A stretch of 51,259 nt of DNA from Alphaproteobacteria bacterium (GTDB lineage: Bacteria > Pseudomonadota > Alphaproteobacteria > UBA8366 > GCA-2717185): contig JAJFJB010000403.1 in NCBI GenBank assembly GCA_021774435.1, positions 1 through 51,259 on the forward strand, in the 5' to 3' direction. Below, in pieces: positions 36,828-45,734 of the stretch. Position 1 is the first letter of the stretch. Every line of letters begins with the position of its first letter. The position numbers and the translations under genes were made by a program. The notes beneath the pieces are model-generated. The model was not told the DNA's origin, did no database searches, and saw nothing but the letters and a program-made list of their open reading frames with translations.

Positions 36828-37834
36828 ACTTTACTCTCGTTTGCCGGACTGGCTGTGCCGGGCTGCAAATTCGCACGTGTGAACACCGCGGTCCAGAAGG
36901 CTTGCGCGGATAGCATTGTCGTTGCCTTGTGCAGCGCGCGCTTGGTTATAGCGATACGTTCTTCTTCATGGGAGAGATAATAGGTGACTTTTTCAATCAA
37001 CTCGTCGAAGGAACCGAAGGTGTCGTATTCCGATCCCGGCGTGAACCATTGCTTGGTTTGCAAGTTATTCGGTTCCAGAAGGAGGGCACCGCACAGCATC
37101 GACTCCAAGACCCGGCCTTTGAATTGATGCGTCGGCACCTCCGGTGCAAAGACCTTGGAAAAATTCAACGTCACGCGAGACCGTCGCAGCAGACCCGCAT
37201 AGTCGACAATCGAGAGAGGTTGTTCCCGTTGACCACCGCTCTTCTTGATCGGAATACCCGCTTGCACAAGTCGCGTGAGGGCCGCTTTACGGTCGAGATA
37301 ACGTTCCGCGCTGCCAATAAAGGAAACCTCGATGTCGCGTCGAACCGTTTCATCTGAATAGAAAATGCGCGGGTCTTGTGGTGTCCACAACGGCAAAAAC
37401 AAGTCGGGCCGAGCACTCACCTGCGGATAGACGGTGTAGCAATCGATAGCGATGTTGAAATCGACAACATCGTTAAATTGATCGGCAAATTTGACTTGGC
37501 CGGGCAAGGCCGCGTCCCAATACATGGCGGCGATGGGGATTTCGAACTTCATTCTAATCAGTTCGAGGGTCGCCACCGATGGGTTGATCGGGTGGCCCGG
37601 CAGCGGCGTAAAATAGATCAGGTCGGGTTTGGAAATTGAGACGGCCGATAACAGTTCTTGATCGACGATGCCGCCGCCCGCCACGACTTCATCCAAAAAG
37701 ACCGTCGTAATCTCGGCCATGCCTGTCGTTTCAAGCGAGCCGATGATGTTGTGGTTGAGGTTTGAAAGAGAGCCGCCAGGCGCGGCATCGCACCAGCGTT
37801 CGCCGACGATTAGAACGCGTATTTTTTGAGTCAT
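36824..37834 (-). CDS. Glycosyltransferase, CgeB-like / GT family 1-like C-terminus
   Basis: This 336-residue GT-B-type protein has an N-terminal half starting IRVLIVGERWCDAAPGGSLS. The C-terminal half has the donor-site stretch FKGRVLESMLCGALLLEP followed by FGSFDELIEKVTYYLSHEEE, typical of the CgeB / Glyco_trans_1_2 group. The conserved Glu in RVLESM is present. It probably adds a sugar from a nucleotide donor at the cytoplasmic face. It shares ATGA overlaps with the cyclase upstream and the unknown-family gene downstream, so the three are translationally coupled. Donor and acceptor are unknown. Confidence 0.83.
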   Translation of the reverse strand: MTQKIRVLIVGERWCDAAPGGSLSNLNHNIIGSLETTGMAEITTVFLDEVVAGGGIVDQELLSAVSISKPDLIYFTPLPGHPINPSVATLELIRMKFEIPIAAMYWDAALPGQVKFADQFNDVVDFNIAIDCYTVYPQVSARPDLFLPLWTPQDPRIFYSDETVRRDIEVSFIGSAERYLDRKAALTRLVQAGIPIKKSGGQREQPLSIVDYAGLLRRSRVTLNFSKVFAPEVPTHQFKGRVLESMLCGALLLEPNNLQTKQWFTPGSEYDTFGSFDELIEKVTYYLSHEEERIAITKRALHKATTMLSAQAFWTAVFTRANLQPGTASPANESKV

Positions 37835-38571
37835 CCAGCGACCGGTCGCGCGAGGACCCGGGCCGGGGCGCCATCGGCCTTGGTAATGTTGAGGGCGCAG
37901 AAGACGAACTCCGCGCGCGTGCCGACGAGAGGCTCAACATTCCGCAGATGTTCCGACACCAGAACCCCATCCCCAAGCAAGGCATGATGAACTGGCCAAT
38001 TGAATCCCTCGGGGCGCTGTGCGACCGGGAGATCGGGAGTCGGAAAGTCGATCGCCAGGAGCTTTACTTTTTGGGCGACGATCCATTCCGCGGCGGCGAC
38101 GCTGAGGGAAGGATGTTCGTCATCGTATTTTGCGCTGCCGGCCAGTTCGCTCCAGCCGACGCTCAGCATTAAGATGTCGCCAGGCTGGAGCTTGGGGGTG
38201 CAGGCTTCCAAATCTTCAGGCTCAATGAGGCTGTTCGCCGCCTTGTCGAGGCGCCAGACGACCCCCGCGCCATGCAGCCGCTCGATTGGAATATCCTCGA
38301 AGGCAGGTCCATCGCGAAAGAAGTGCCGCGGTGAATCGACATGTGTCCCGAGATGAACCACCATCTGGATTTCGGTGACGTTTAAGGGGTGCTCCGGCAT
38401 TTCCATAATTTGTTCGAAACGCGGGACGGGAAAAAATGAGATGCGCGGCATGTCGCTGCTCAAGGGGTGTGACAGATCGATCCAGGGCCCTGTTGGGTCG
38501 AGTAAAGTCGGTTCGGGAAGGTCGATCCAACCGCGCCAACCCTGGCCGATTTCGTGGGGGGCATCGCACAT
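37831..38571 (-). CDS. Cyclase family protein (kynurenine formamidase-like metal hydrolase)
   Basis: This 246-residue member of the cyclase / KynB-like family has the metal-binding signature HLGTHVDSPRHFF, preceded by DLSHPLSSDMP. Known members are Mn/Zn-dependent amidases, lactonases or cyclases. Its place as first gene of an operon with a glycosyltransferase and an unknown-family protein suggests hydrolysis or lactonisation of an acid or amide rather than tryptophan breakdown; no other kyn genes are seen. The ATG at 38571 has GGGAG about 10 nt upstream. It is divergent from the second ALS-like gene across 123 bp. Confidence 0.85.
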   Translation of the reverse strand: MCDAPHEIGQGWRGWIDLPEPTLLDPTGPWIDLSHPLSSDMPRISFFPVPRFEQIMEMPEHPLNVTEIQMVVHLGTHVDSPRHFFRDGPAFEDIPIERLHGAGVVWRLDKAANSLIEPEDLEACTPKLQPGDILMLSVGWSELAGSAKYDDEHPSLSVAAAEWIVAQKVKLLAIDFPTPDLPVAQRPEGFNWPVHHALLGDGVLVSEHLRNVEPLVGTRAEFVFCALNITKADGAPARVLARPVAG

Positions 38572-38694
38572 TTAGAATTTCTCCCAGGCTTCGGTTCAAG
38601 CGGTCGATTTGTCCCACTTGGATTTAGTCCGTTAAAGTAACACGAGACTGGCTCGTGCCGATATGGCCCCAAATATAAGAAGGGAGTTTTTCCA

Positions 38695-40341
38695 ATGGCT
38701 TTGAACGGATCGCAGATCATTGCCCGCGCGCTCAAGAAACAGGGTGTCGACGATTTTTTCTTCATCATGGGAGGGCCGATGCTGCTTGTGGAGTCGGAAT
38801 GTATCGACCAAGGCCTTCGGGCAATCGATGTCCGGCACGAACAGGCGGCGGCAATGATGGCGCACGCCTATGCGCGGATACAGAATCGGCCGGGTATTTG
38901 CATGGCGGCGTCCGGTCCCGGGGTAACGAATCTGATTACCGGTGTCGCGCATGCCTGGGCTGAGTGCACACCGATCATCGCGTTGGGCGGCTCTTCGCCT
39001 TACGGGTCAAAAGGGCACGGTGTGTTCCAGGAAATCGATCAACTCGCGATGATGGAACCGTGCACGAAATGGGCCGACCGGGTATACGATCCGGTACGAA
39101 TACCGGAGATGATCAACAAGGCGTTTCAGCAGGCGATGTCCGGCAAGCCCGGACCGGTTTATCTCGATTTCCCGGGCGATGTGCTGTACCGGGACGTCGA
39201 AGAAGAATCGATTCATTGGCCGGAGCCCTGGAGTCCGGAAAAGCGGGCCCGGCCACAGGCGAATGACGCGGACCTGGCATCGATCGTCGCGATGCTGGAA
39301 AAGGCCGAACGTCCAGTGATCATTTCCGGCAGCGGCGTCCAATGGGCAGAAGCGGAAGGCGAATTGCAGGACTTTGTGGAACGAGCGGGAATTCCGTTCT
39401 ACACGACGCCGCAAAGCCGGGGCGTGATCCCGGAAGATCATGAATATTGCTATCTGACGGCCCGGTCCTCGGCCTTTCGCGAGGCCGATTTGATCTTGGT
39501 GCTCGCGACCCGCATGAACTATGTAATCGGCCATGCGGCGCCACCGCGCTTCAATGCCGATGCGAAAATTGTTCGTGTCGATATCGATCCGACTGAAATC
39601 GATACCAGTCCCCGTGTCGACCTTGGCGTCGTTGGCGATATCAGGGTGGTGCTTAAACAGCTGACGGCTGCGTGTGATGGCAAGATCACAGCCGCTTCCT
39701 TTCAGTCCTGGCGCGACAGGCTCGGCGGTACGAATGCGAGCAAGGTGGCCGAGCAGGAAAAGGTCTTTGCCAATGACGCGACGCCGATTCATCCGCTGCG
39801 GCTCTGCAAGGAGATTCGCGAATTCCTCGACCGGGATGCCGTTCTGGTCGTCGATGGGCAGGAAATCTTGAATTTCGGCCGGCAATCAATCCCAACCTTT
39901 ACGCCGCGGCACCGGATGAACTCGGGCTGCTTCGGGACGATGGGCGTTGGGTTGCCGCTCGGTGTCGGGGCGAAAATTGCGGCACCGGACAAGCAGGTCG
40001 TTGTGCTGCATGGCGACGGGTCGTTCGGGTTGAACGCGATGGAAATCGATACTGCGGTTCGCCACAACGTGCCGATCACCGTCGTCATCAGCCTGAATGG
40101 TGGCTGGACGGCGGATCCGGAAGGCGACAAGCCGGGCCGGGATTTGGGCTATAAGCGCTACGATTTGATGTCGGAAGCTCTCGGTGCGCATGCGGAGTAT
40201 GTTGAGAAGCCCGATGATATTCGGGCGGCTTTGGAGCGGGCGGCTGCGGCGAATGCCGAAGGCAAGCCGGCGGTCGTAAATGTCCTAACGGATTGGACCG
40301 CGCGCGCCACGACGACGGCCTTTACCCGTTATACGACTTAA
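38695..40341 (+). CDS. Thiamine-diphosphate enzyme, acetolactate synthase / oxalyl-CoA decarboxylase-like
   Basis: This 548-residue TPP enzyme carries catalytic Glu49 in VRHEQAAAMMAHAYAR. The C-terminal cofactor motif begins LHGDGSFGLNAMEIDTAV but ends ISLNGGWTADPEG, so the second Asn of the usual NN is Gly. It is only distantly similar to the enzyme at 24530 and is likely to use a different substrate. It could be an oxalyl-CoA decarboxylase-type lyase or a carboligase; sequence alone does not decide. The start has AAGGGAG about 9 nt upstream. Its 3' end overlaps the tail of the convergent GmhB-like gene by 20 bp. Confidence 0.85.
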   Translation: MALNGSQIIARALKKQGVDDFFFIMGGPMLLVESECIDQGLRAIDVRHEQAAAMMAHAYARIQNRPGICMAASGPGVTNLITGVAHAWAECTPIIALGGSSPYGSKGHGVFQEIDQLAMMEPCTKWADRVYDPVRIPEMINKAFQQAMSGKPGPVYLDFPGDVLYRDVEEESIHWPEPWSPEKRARPQANDADLASIVAMLEKAERPVIISGSGVQWAEAEGELQDFVERAGIPFYTTPQSRGVIPEDHEYCYLTARSSAFREADLILVLATRMNYVIGHAAPPRFNADAKIVRVDIDPTEIDTSPRVDLGVVGDIRVVLKQLTAACDGKITAASFQSWRDRLGGTNASKVAEQEKVFANDATPIHPLRLCKEIREFLDRDAVLVVDGQEILNFGRQSIPTFTPRHRMNSGCFGTMGVGLPLGVGAKIAAPDKQVVVLHGDGSFGLNAMEIDTAVRHNVPITVVISLNGGWTADPEGDKPGRDLGYKRYDLMSEALGAHAEYVEKPDDIRAALERAAAANAEGKPAVVNVLTDWTARATTTAFTRYTT

Positions 40342-40972
40342 GAATGGGGACGGCGTCGGCGACCGAGTCGCCGGCTCGTACGTCGAATGTATCGGTCGCC
40401 AGCGCGAGGGCCTTGTCGCGGTCACGGGTTCCGTGGCCGGTCGCGACGTGCAACCCGCCGGCCAAGCCCGCAGTGCGCGCCGCTTCCAGGTCGCTGGCGG
40501 AGTCGCCGACGATCCAGGACTGCGACAAATTGAGGGATAGCGCTTTCTCCGCAGCGTGGATCATGCCCGGGCGCGGCTTTCGCCAAGGGTGATCGGGCAC
40601 GGCGTAGGGTTCTTGTGCATCCGCGTGATACGCGCAAGCGAGGACCATATCGACATACGCTTTCTTGCGGTCGAGAACATCAAGCAACGCGGTTTGCACT
40701 GCGCCGAATTCTGGCCATCCGTAGTAACCGCGCCCGACGCCCGATTGGTTGGTGACGATAACCACCGCTATTCCCAGTTCGTTTGCGAGCCTGATGGATT
40801 CAGCCGACCCTTCAATGATCCGCATATCTTCCACTTTGTGGAGGTAGTTGATTTCCTCCAGCAGGACTCCGTCCCGATCAAGGAATAAAGCGGCGCGCGG
40901 CGTTTCTGCAGGTGGTGAGACACGTTGGCACCATAATCCGGGCTCCGGTTCAATATGCAGTGTTTCGGTCAT
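40322..40972 (-). CDS. gmhB: HAD-IIIA phosphatase, D-glycero-D-manno-heptose-1,7-bisphosphatase-like
   Basis: This 216-residue HAD phosphatase has the nucleophile and acid/base in FLDRDGVLLEE (DxD), motif II in VTNQSGVGRGYY, KPRPGM as the Lys region and VGDSASDLEAA as motif III. This matches GmhB, which removes the 7-phosphate of heptose-1,7-bisphosphate. The zinc loop is degenerate: the first CxxH is present (CAYH), but the later CxC is DHPW. With the HddA-like and HddC-like genes at 48.9-50.7 kb it completes most of the GDP-heptose route. It lies 32 nt after the SPASM radical SAM gene on the same strand. Confidence 0.82.
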   Translation of the reverse strand: MTETLHIEPEPGLWCQRVSPPAETPRAALFLDRDGVLLEEINYLHKVEDMRIIEGSAESIRLANELGIAVVIVTNQSGVGRGYYGWPEFGAVQTALLDVLDRKKAYVDMVLACAYHADAQEPYAVPDHPWRKPRPGMIHAAEKALSLNLSQSWIVGDSASDLEAARTAGLAGGLHVATGHGTRDRDKALALATDTFDVRAGDSVADAVPILKSYNG

Positions 40973-41004
40973 AACTGGCGTAAATGGAAGGCGTTAGTTC
41001 TGTT

Positions 41005-42510
41005 TTAAACAAGCGCTCTCACCAAGTCGCTTATGGGGCGCTCGCCTTTGACTTCGCAATGCCGGCAGTCTTCGCACATAACGCCCTGACGAAAGTCAGC
41101 GGTAAACTTACCCAACTTGTTGCCTTGATAGATTTCCTTGACGCTTTGTGTGCGAATGTCTCCCGCCAATTCACTCATGCTATTTACACAGCACGGGCGC
41201 GTATCGCCATTGGCCATGAAATAGAGCGCGCGGTTCAAAAACACGCAGTCCTGCACGACCGTGTCCGAACCGGGTGCCTTCTTGATCCAGTCCTTGTCCA
41301 GATCTGAGAGCGCACCAAATTGCTGTTCGAATTTCTCGGAAATGTCTGCGGCGAGATCGTTCGCTTTATCTTTTGCGCGTTGGTATTGGGACTCGTCGTG
41401 CTCTAAGTGGCGCTCGATTGCCGCGTGCAGAACCTTCTCCACCAGTTCGGAAGCGTCGGCCGCAACCTGTTGCGCATCCACCATCGCGGCGAAATCCGGT
41501 GCTTCATCGTCGGCATTGCATGACTGCGCGGAAACGAATAATCCGCCGCCCGTTGGACCCGCATCCCTGTCAGGCGCGATATCCGGTATCGCGTTAGGAC
41601 AGTTGAGCCGAACACCATGTGCTTGCGCGCGAGACGCAGCCTGTTCCCGGTAATAGGCAAAGTAGGCCGGGTATTTTTCGTAATCCTCATCCAGGTAATT
41701 TTCTTTGGGATTATTTTGGCCAATAACGAATTCCATCTTGTTGCACTCGAGAAGGGAGGCCCCGACGAACTTCGCGAAGTCGACCATGATGGCCAACTCT
41801 CGAACCGTACTGGCGCAGAGGGAGTAGTTGATGCCGACGGGCATGCGCAGCTCGGGCGGCAGTATATCATTTGCAATTTTGAGGACGCGCGCGGCGTGCA
41901 GCACCTTGGTATAGCGGGCCCCCTTGCGTATGGCTTCGAAGGTCTCCGGCAAGGCACCGTCTATGGACAGCCGTAAATGCGTGATGCCGAAAAGTTTGGG
42001 CACGTTCTTCGTGCCAAGAGTCGTTCCGTTGCTGTTGACGAACAGCTGTGTCCCGTAGCGTCCCGCGTGCGCGATGATGGCGTCGATATCGCGATGCAGC
42101 AGCCCTTCACCAATTCCGGAAGTGGAACATTGCAAGGCGTATGGAAAGGACTCCTGGGCGATACCATCCACCATCGTTCGGGTCATGGTAAAGTTCTTGC
42201 TTTGAAAAACCTTGTGATCCGCGTCCGTTCCATGGGTGGGACACATGGGGCAGCGCAGATTACAGAAACCGATATTGTCGAGTTGGACCTGTAACGGCAT
42301 ACTGGGAAAGTGGTTGCGGCCCAGTATTATATTGAAAATCGTGGCTTTTCTATTGATGTCCTTCAACGGATTATAGGCATTGCCGATGCGCGAGAAATCG
42401 GACCCACGGCCTGGGATGTCGCTCGGGTAGCTTTGCTTTATTGCCCGGTATTTCTGCGTCAAATGATCGACGAATTGCGAGCCCGAATGAGGATCCGACA
42501 GATCAGTCAT
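41005..42510 (-). CDS. Radical SAM protein with SPASM-type C-terminus
   Basis: This ~501-residue protein has the radical SAM motif Cys83, Cys87, Cys90 in GFCNLRCPMCPTH. A C-terminal cysteine cluster (CVFLNRALYFMANGDTRPCC, then CEDCRHC) would hold auxiliary Fe-S clusters, as in SPASM proteins. A long helical insert (about residues 330-420) separates them. SPASM enzymes often modify peptides or dehydrogenate alcohols and sugars. The frame extends to a TTG at 42523-42525; ATG 42508-42510 (MTDLSDPHSG) is preferred. It lies 132 nt downstream of unknown-family copy 3 and 32 nt before gmhB, suggesting one operon of all three. The substrate is not known. Confidence 0.85.
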   Translation of the reverse strand: MTDLSDPHSGSQFVDHLTQKYRAIKQSYPSDIPGRGSDFSRIGNAYNPLKDINRKATIFNIILGRNHFPSMPLQVQLDNIGFCNLRCPMCPTHGTDADHKVFQSKNFTMTRTMVDGIAQESFPYALQCSTSGIGEGLLHRDIDAIIAHAGRYGTQLFVNSNGTTLGTKNVPKLFGITHLRLSIDGALPETFEAIRKGARYTKVLHAARVLKIANDILPPELRMPVGINYSLCASTVRELAIMVDFAKFVGASLLECNKMEFVIGQNNPKENYLDEDYEKYPAYFAYYREQAASRAQAHGVRLNCPNAIPDIAPDRDAGPTGGGLFVSAQSCNADDEAPDFAAMVDAQQVAADASELVEKVLHAAIERHLEHDESQYQRAKDKANDLAADISEKFEQQFGALSDLDKDWIKKAPGSDTVVQDCVFLNRALYFMANGDTRPCCVNSMSELAGDIRTQSVKEIYQGNKLGKFTADFRQGVMCEDCRHCEVKGERPISDLVRALV

Positions 42511-42642
42511 TGGATAGAATTCCAAATGCTTGAGTTCGTTTGGGCATGATACACAGATTCGTATCCTTCGGACTTATCCTGAAATTCCGTGTCGCCACCT
42601 TACAATTAGAGACGATGGTTAACTTTTCATGATCGGGCATGC

Positions 42643-44244
42643 TCATGTCTGTGCGGGAAACTTGCCGCGATAGTAGTTTATTGTACGTGTGTAGCTTTCT
42701 CTTCTCGATTGGAACAATTCCAAAAACACCTCTACGGTATGTTCTTCCGTCCAGTCATTGTTCGGCAGTTTCGCCGGGTCGCAGGGGAATTCGAAGCGCT
42801 GCTGAAATGCCCATTCAAAAAAATCAAAATCGCTTTCCCGATTACACCACTTTAATGCCGACCGTACGCACTGTTCGACGGTAACGGGGAATTCACCGAA
42901 TTCGCGGCCCCGGACATTGGATTCTGAAACGAGATCGACAACAAAAAGTTCATTCGTTGGGTTCTCGATAACCTTATAAATTTTATTAGGGTCGCTTTCG
43001 CGCGCGAGTTCCGCAAGCAAGCGCGTGTCGGAGGTGTGATAGTCAAACTTCAAACCGGTCGGGATTATCTCATGACTGATTAAGGCAGGGCTTATCTGAT
43101 AGGTATGCGCGGCAAAGCCTGAATCCGTTTTGAAATAAAGTGCGATGACATCCTGGAAGATCGGCTTGCTATCGCGACGAAAAAACAAGTCGTGTATTTG
43201 CGGAATTAGGTTGTTTGCGGCGTATTCGAGAAGATGTTTTGAGTCGAGCGAAATACTCTCATTCGTTACCGTGCCGTAACTTTTCAAGTAATCCGCGAGG
43301 CCGCTATCGTTCGCGCGCACAGGACTGATCAGAACAGACTTATAGCCATCGCGTAGATAGTCTTTGGCAACGACAAAATGACGGTCGCTATAAAGGCCTT
43401 CGGTGACGACAAACGTCAGGTCGGCGCCCAGGGCTTTCGCTTTCATGGCCGACAGGGTCTGCGCGCCGGAAACATAAAGCCGATCAGGCGCACCCGTGCT
43501 GTAGGTTCCCTTGAAATCGAATAATTCCGCCGGAAAAATCGTGTAGTCGATGCGCGCGAACTCAGCCAGTTTGCGAATACCCGGCAGGGCCGCCAACCGT
43601 ACCTGATCCGCTTCGGTCGTATGGATGTCGAAGATTACAGGATCGGTGGCTGCCAGCGCTGGTATGTTACCGGGCGCCAGCAGGCTCGGTAGCGAGTAGC
43701 GCAAAAATTTTTCGATATAGGCCTCGCCCCAGATGGCGAGATTGAATAGCGTGGCGCGGCCTTCAAGGGGAGCAAGGGAACGGACTCTTTCTTTTTCCGA
43801 TTCGTAGTGCCGCAGCAGAAATAAATAGAAATTCACCTCGTCACGTGCCGCCGGTGTGAAATTTTGAATCGCGTTGAGTAAATCGACCGCCTTTTGAGGC
43901 TGGTGGTGATGCAAGAAATGCCGGACGATTAAAATGCGATCGGTCAGGGGCGCAATGGCGTGCGCCAGCATGTCGGAGGGCGAAACGATAAGCGCGTTGT
44001 CGGCAAAGTTAACCGCTTCCGTTCGATTGCCGATCTTCAGATATCCCAGCGCAATTCCGGAAAATACGTTCACGTCCTGAGGCGCTGGCACCGGGTCAAG
44101 CCCTTCGGTGATGAATGGCCAAAGCTCAGTCAAAAATCCCTTCACTTCTGATATTCGACCCGCGAAGGCGAGGCTTTCCATCGATTGAAGCGCGGCCTTT
44201 ATGGTTTCGTTTATCTTTGCCTTTTCCGGTGTCTCTTCGGTCAC
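42643..44244 (-). CDS. Unrecognised family protein, copy 3 of 3
   Basis: This 533-residue paralogue of the genes at 21518 and 35235 has no function I recognise. The helical N-terminus contains NVFSGIALGYLKIGNRTEAV. The core begins at Trp172: AIWGEAYIEKFLRYSLPSLL, then APGNIPAL. VIFDIHTTEADQ, LGADLTFVVTEGLYSDRHF, YFKTDSGFAAHTYQISPAL, KFDYHTSDTRLLAELA and DFDFFEWAFQQRFEFPC follow. It has no signal peptide or membrane span. The GTG start at 44244 has GGAG about 7 nt upstream. It is the first gene of a minus-strand operon with a SPASM radical SAM protein and gmhB, and it is divergent from the E1-type operon. Confidence 0.77.
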   Translation of the reverse strand: MTEETPEKAKINETIKAALQSMESLAFAGRISEVKGFLTELWPFITEGLDPVPAPQDVNVFSGIALGYLKIGNRTEAVNFADNALIVSPSDMLAHAIAPLTDRILIVRHFLHHHQPQKAVDLLNAIQNFTPAARDEVNFYLFLLRHYESEKERVRSLAPLEGRATLFNLAIWGEAYIEKFLRYSLPSLLAPGNIPALAATDPVIFDIHTTEADQVRLAALPGIRKLAEFARIDYTIFPAELFDFKGTYSTGAPDRLYVSGAQTLSAMKAKALGADLTFVVTEGLYSDRHFVVAKDYLRDGYKSVLISPVRANDSGLADYLKSYGTVTNESISLDSKHLLEYAANNLIPQIHDLFFRRDSKPIFQDVIALYFKTDSGFAAHTYQISPALISHEIIPTGLKFDYHTSDTRLLAELARESDPNKIYKVIENPTNELFVVDLVSESNVRGREFGEFPVTVEQCVRSALKWCNRESDFDFFEWAFQQRFEFPCDPAKLPNNDWTEEHTVEVFLELFQSRRESYTRTINYYRGKFPAQT

Positions 44245-44774
44245 TTAACGCTCCACATGACAAGCTGAAGAACTGGCATGGCCGCGGACCAAACAGACAA
44301 TGCGACGATGACGAATTGAAAAGGCGGCGAATAAGAAGGCGCGAATCATCGTATGTATTCGCGCTTTCTGGCGCTCTCCGCGGAAGTTTTTTTGATTAGA
44401 CGTTGCATTTTCTGCCCGTCGAATATGGCCATGATGCAGTGAAAATCCCGGATGCATGGGCAGCCGAAAGGAGCCGGTGTATTCTCGGCCTGCGCCGTTT
44501 ACCCGCTAATGCCAAGGGGCGGCGCGTCAGGCCGCGGTGGGCACGCAATAGCGACGGCCGGTATCGGTCGCTTGTCTCCCTGAGAAGGTCGCCCAATTCG
44601 CTTCTTCCAGCAGTGCGCACGGTGCCTTCCTCTCAAGTTCCGCTTTACTTCGCCTTGCGGATATTTACCTTAAATTTACCATATCTACGCTACGATTCGC
44701 CGGAAGGTGCAAGATACAGTGTGAAGGATCCCTTAATTGTGCGGAAACCTAAACAGAGTGGGGCTCGGCACTGA
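44245..44774. other. Divergent intergenic region with no recognised feature
   Basis: This 530-bp stretch lies between unknown-family copy 3 (minus) and the E1-alpha gene (plus). A 123-codon open frame crosses it but has no family resemblance or good start, and I judge it chance. Promoters for both operons must be here; an AT-rich tract around 44645-44690 is the likeliest plus-strand site, but no clear elements stand out. Confidence 0.5.
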
Positions 44775-45734
44775 ATGACGCCGCCTTTGGAACCAGACGT
44801 GGCAGCGCGGCTCTATCGATCTCTCCGGCTTATCCGGCGGGTTGAGGAAGTCGTTGCGGAAATCTATCCGAGCGACAAGATCAAGAGCCCGGTTCATTTA
44901 TCGATCGGCCAGGAAGCCGTCGCCGTAGGCGTCTGCGATGTCTTGCGCCCCGATGACGTTGTTTCCGGCACCTACCGCAGCCATGCGGCCTATATCGCCA
45001 AAGGCGGGGACCTGCGCGGTATGTTTGCCGAGTTATATGGGAAAGCAACGGGCGTGGCCGGCGGCAAGGCCGGTTCGATGCATCTGATCGATATGAGCTG
45101 CAATGTTATGGGCTCTTCCGCGGTGGTGGGCACCACGGTGCCGATCGCTCTTGGCTATGCCTACGCCATTCAGCAACGCGGTGAAGATCGCGTGGTAGTC
45201 GCTTATTTCGGAGACGGTGCGACGGAAGAGGGCGTGTTTGCCGAAAGTTTGAATTTTGCGGCTCTGAAGAAGCTTCCCGTACTGTTTGTATGCGAGAATA
45301 ACCAGTTCGCCATTCATCAGCCCCTGGAAAAACGGTGGGCGACCGACCGGCTTTGCGAGCGGGTCGAAACCTACGGTATCGCGGCAACGAAATTCATCGA
45401 CTCGAATGTCGAGAGCATTCACGCGCATACGCAAGACGTGGTTGCTCAAATCCGTGGCGGTTGCGGCCCGTCCTTTATGGAATGCATGACGTATAGATGG
45501 CGCGAACATGTCGGGCCCGGTGATGATTACGATGCCGGCTATCGCGAACGCGCCGAATACGATGCATGGCGTGACAAGGATGAGGTGGTTCGCCTCGGTT
45601 TGATGATCGAGGATGATCGTCGCGCGCAGATCGACGACGAAATAGAACAACAAATAGCCGAGGCGGTCGATTTTGCGGAACGCAGCCCGTTCCCGCCAAT
45701 AGAGGAATTGCATACGCATGTCTTCGCCGACTGA
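44775..45734 (+). CDS. E1-alpha subunit of a pyruvate/acetoin dehydrogenase-type TPP enzyme
   Basis: This 319-residue alpha subunit of a heterotetrameric TPP-dependent decarboxylase has the cofactor motif GDG at 146-148 (AYFGDGATEEGVF) and ends in FVCENNQFAIHQ. GTYRSHAAYIAKG and GKAGSMHLID are family segments. It overlaps the beta-subunit gene by 17 bp. In central metabolism this enzyme needs E2 and E3; neither is seen here, and the following genes are for sugar nucleotides. I therefore infer a stand-alone role generating a hydroxyethyl-TPP or acyl group for a sugar. The start ATG 44775 has only a weak ribosome site. Confidence 0.88.
   Translation: MTPPLEPDVAARLYRSLRLIRRVEEVVAEIYPSDKIKSPVHLSIGQEAVAVGVCDVLRPDDVVSGTYRSHAAYIAKGGDLRGMFAELYGKATGVAGGKAGSMHLIDMSCNVMGSSAVVGTTVPIALGYAYAIQQRGEDRVVVAYFGDGATEEGVFAESLNFAALKKLPVLFVCENNQFAIHQPLEKRWATDRLCERVETYGIAATKFIDSNVESIHAHTQDVVAQIRGGCGPSFMECMTYRWREHVGPGDDYDAGYRERAEYDAWRDKDEVVRLGLMIEDDRRAQIDDEIEQQIAEAVDFAERSPFPPIEELHTHVFAD

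Noticed and set aside
44403..44774. 123-codon plus-strand frame before the E1-alpha gene
   Set aside because: No recognisable motif, weak start, Arg-rich chance composition.
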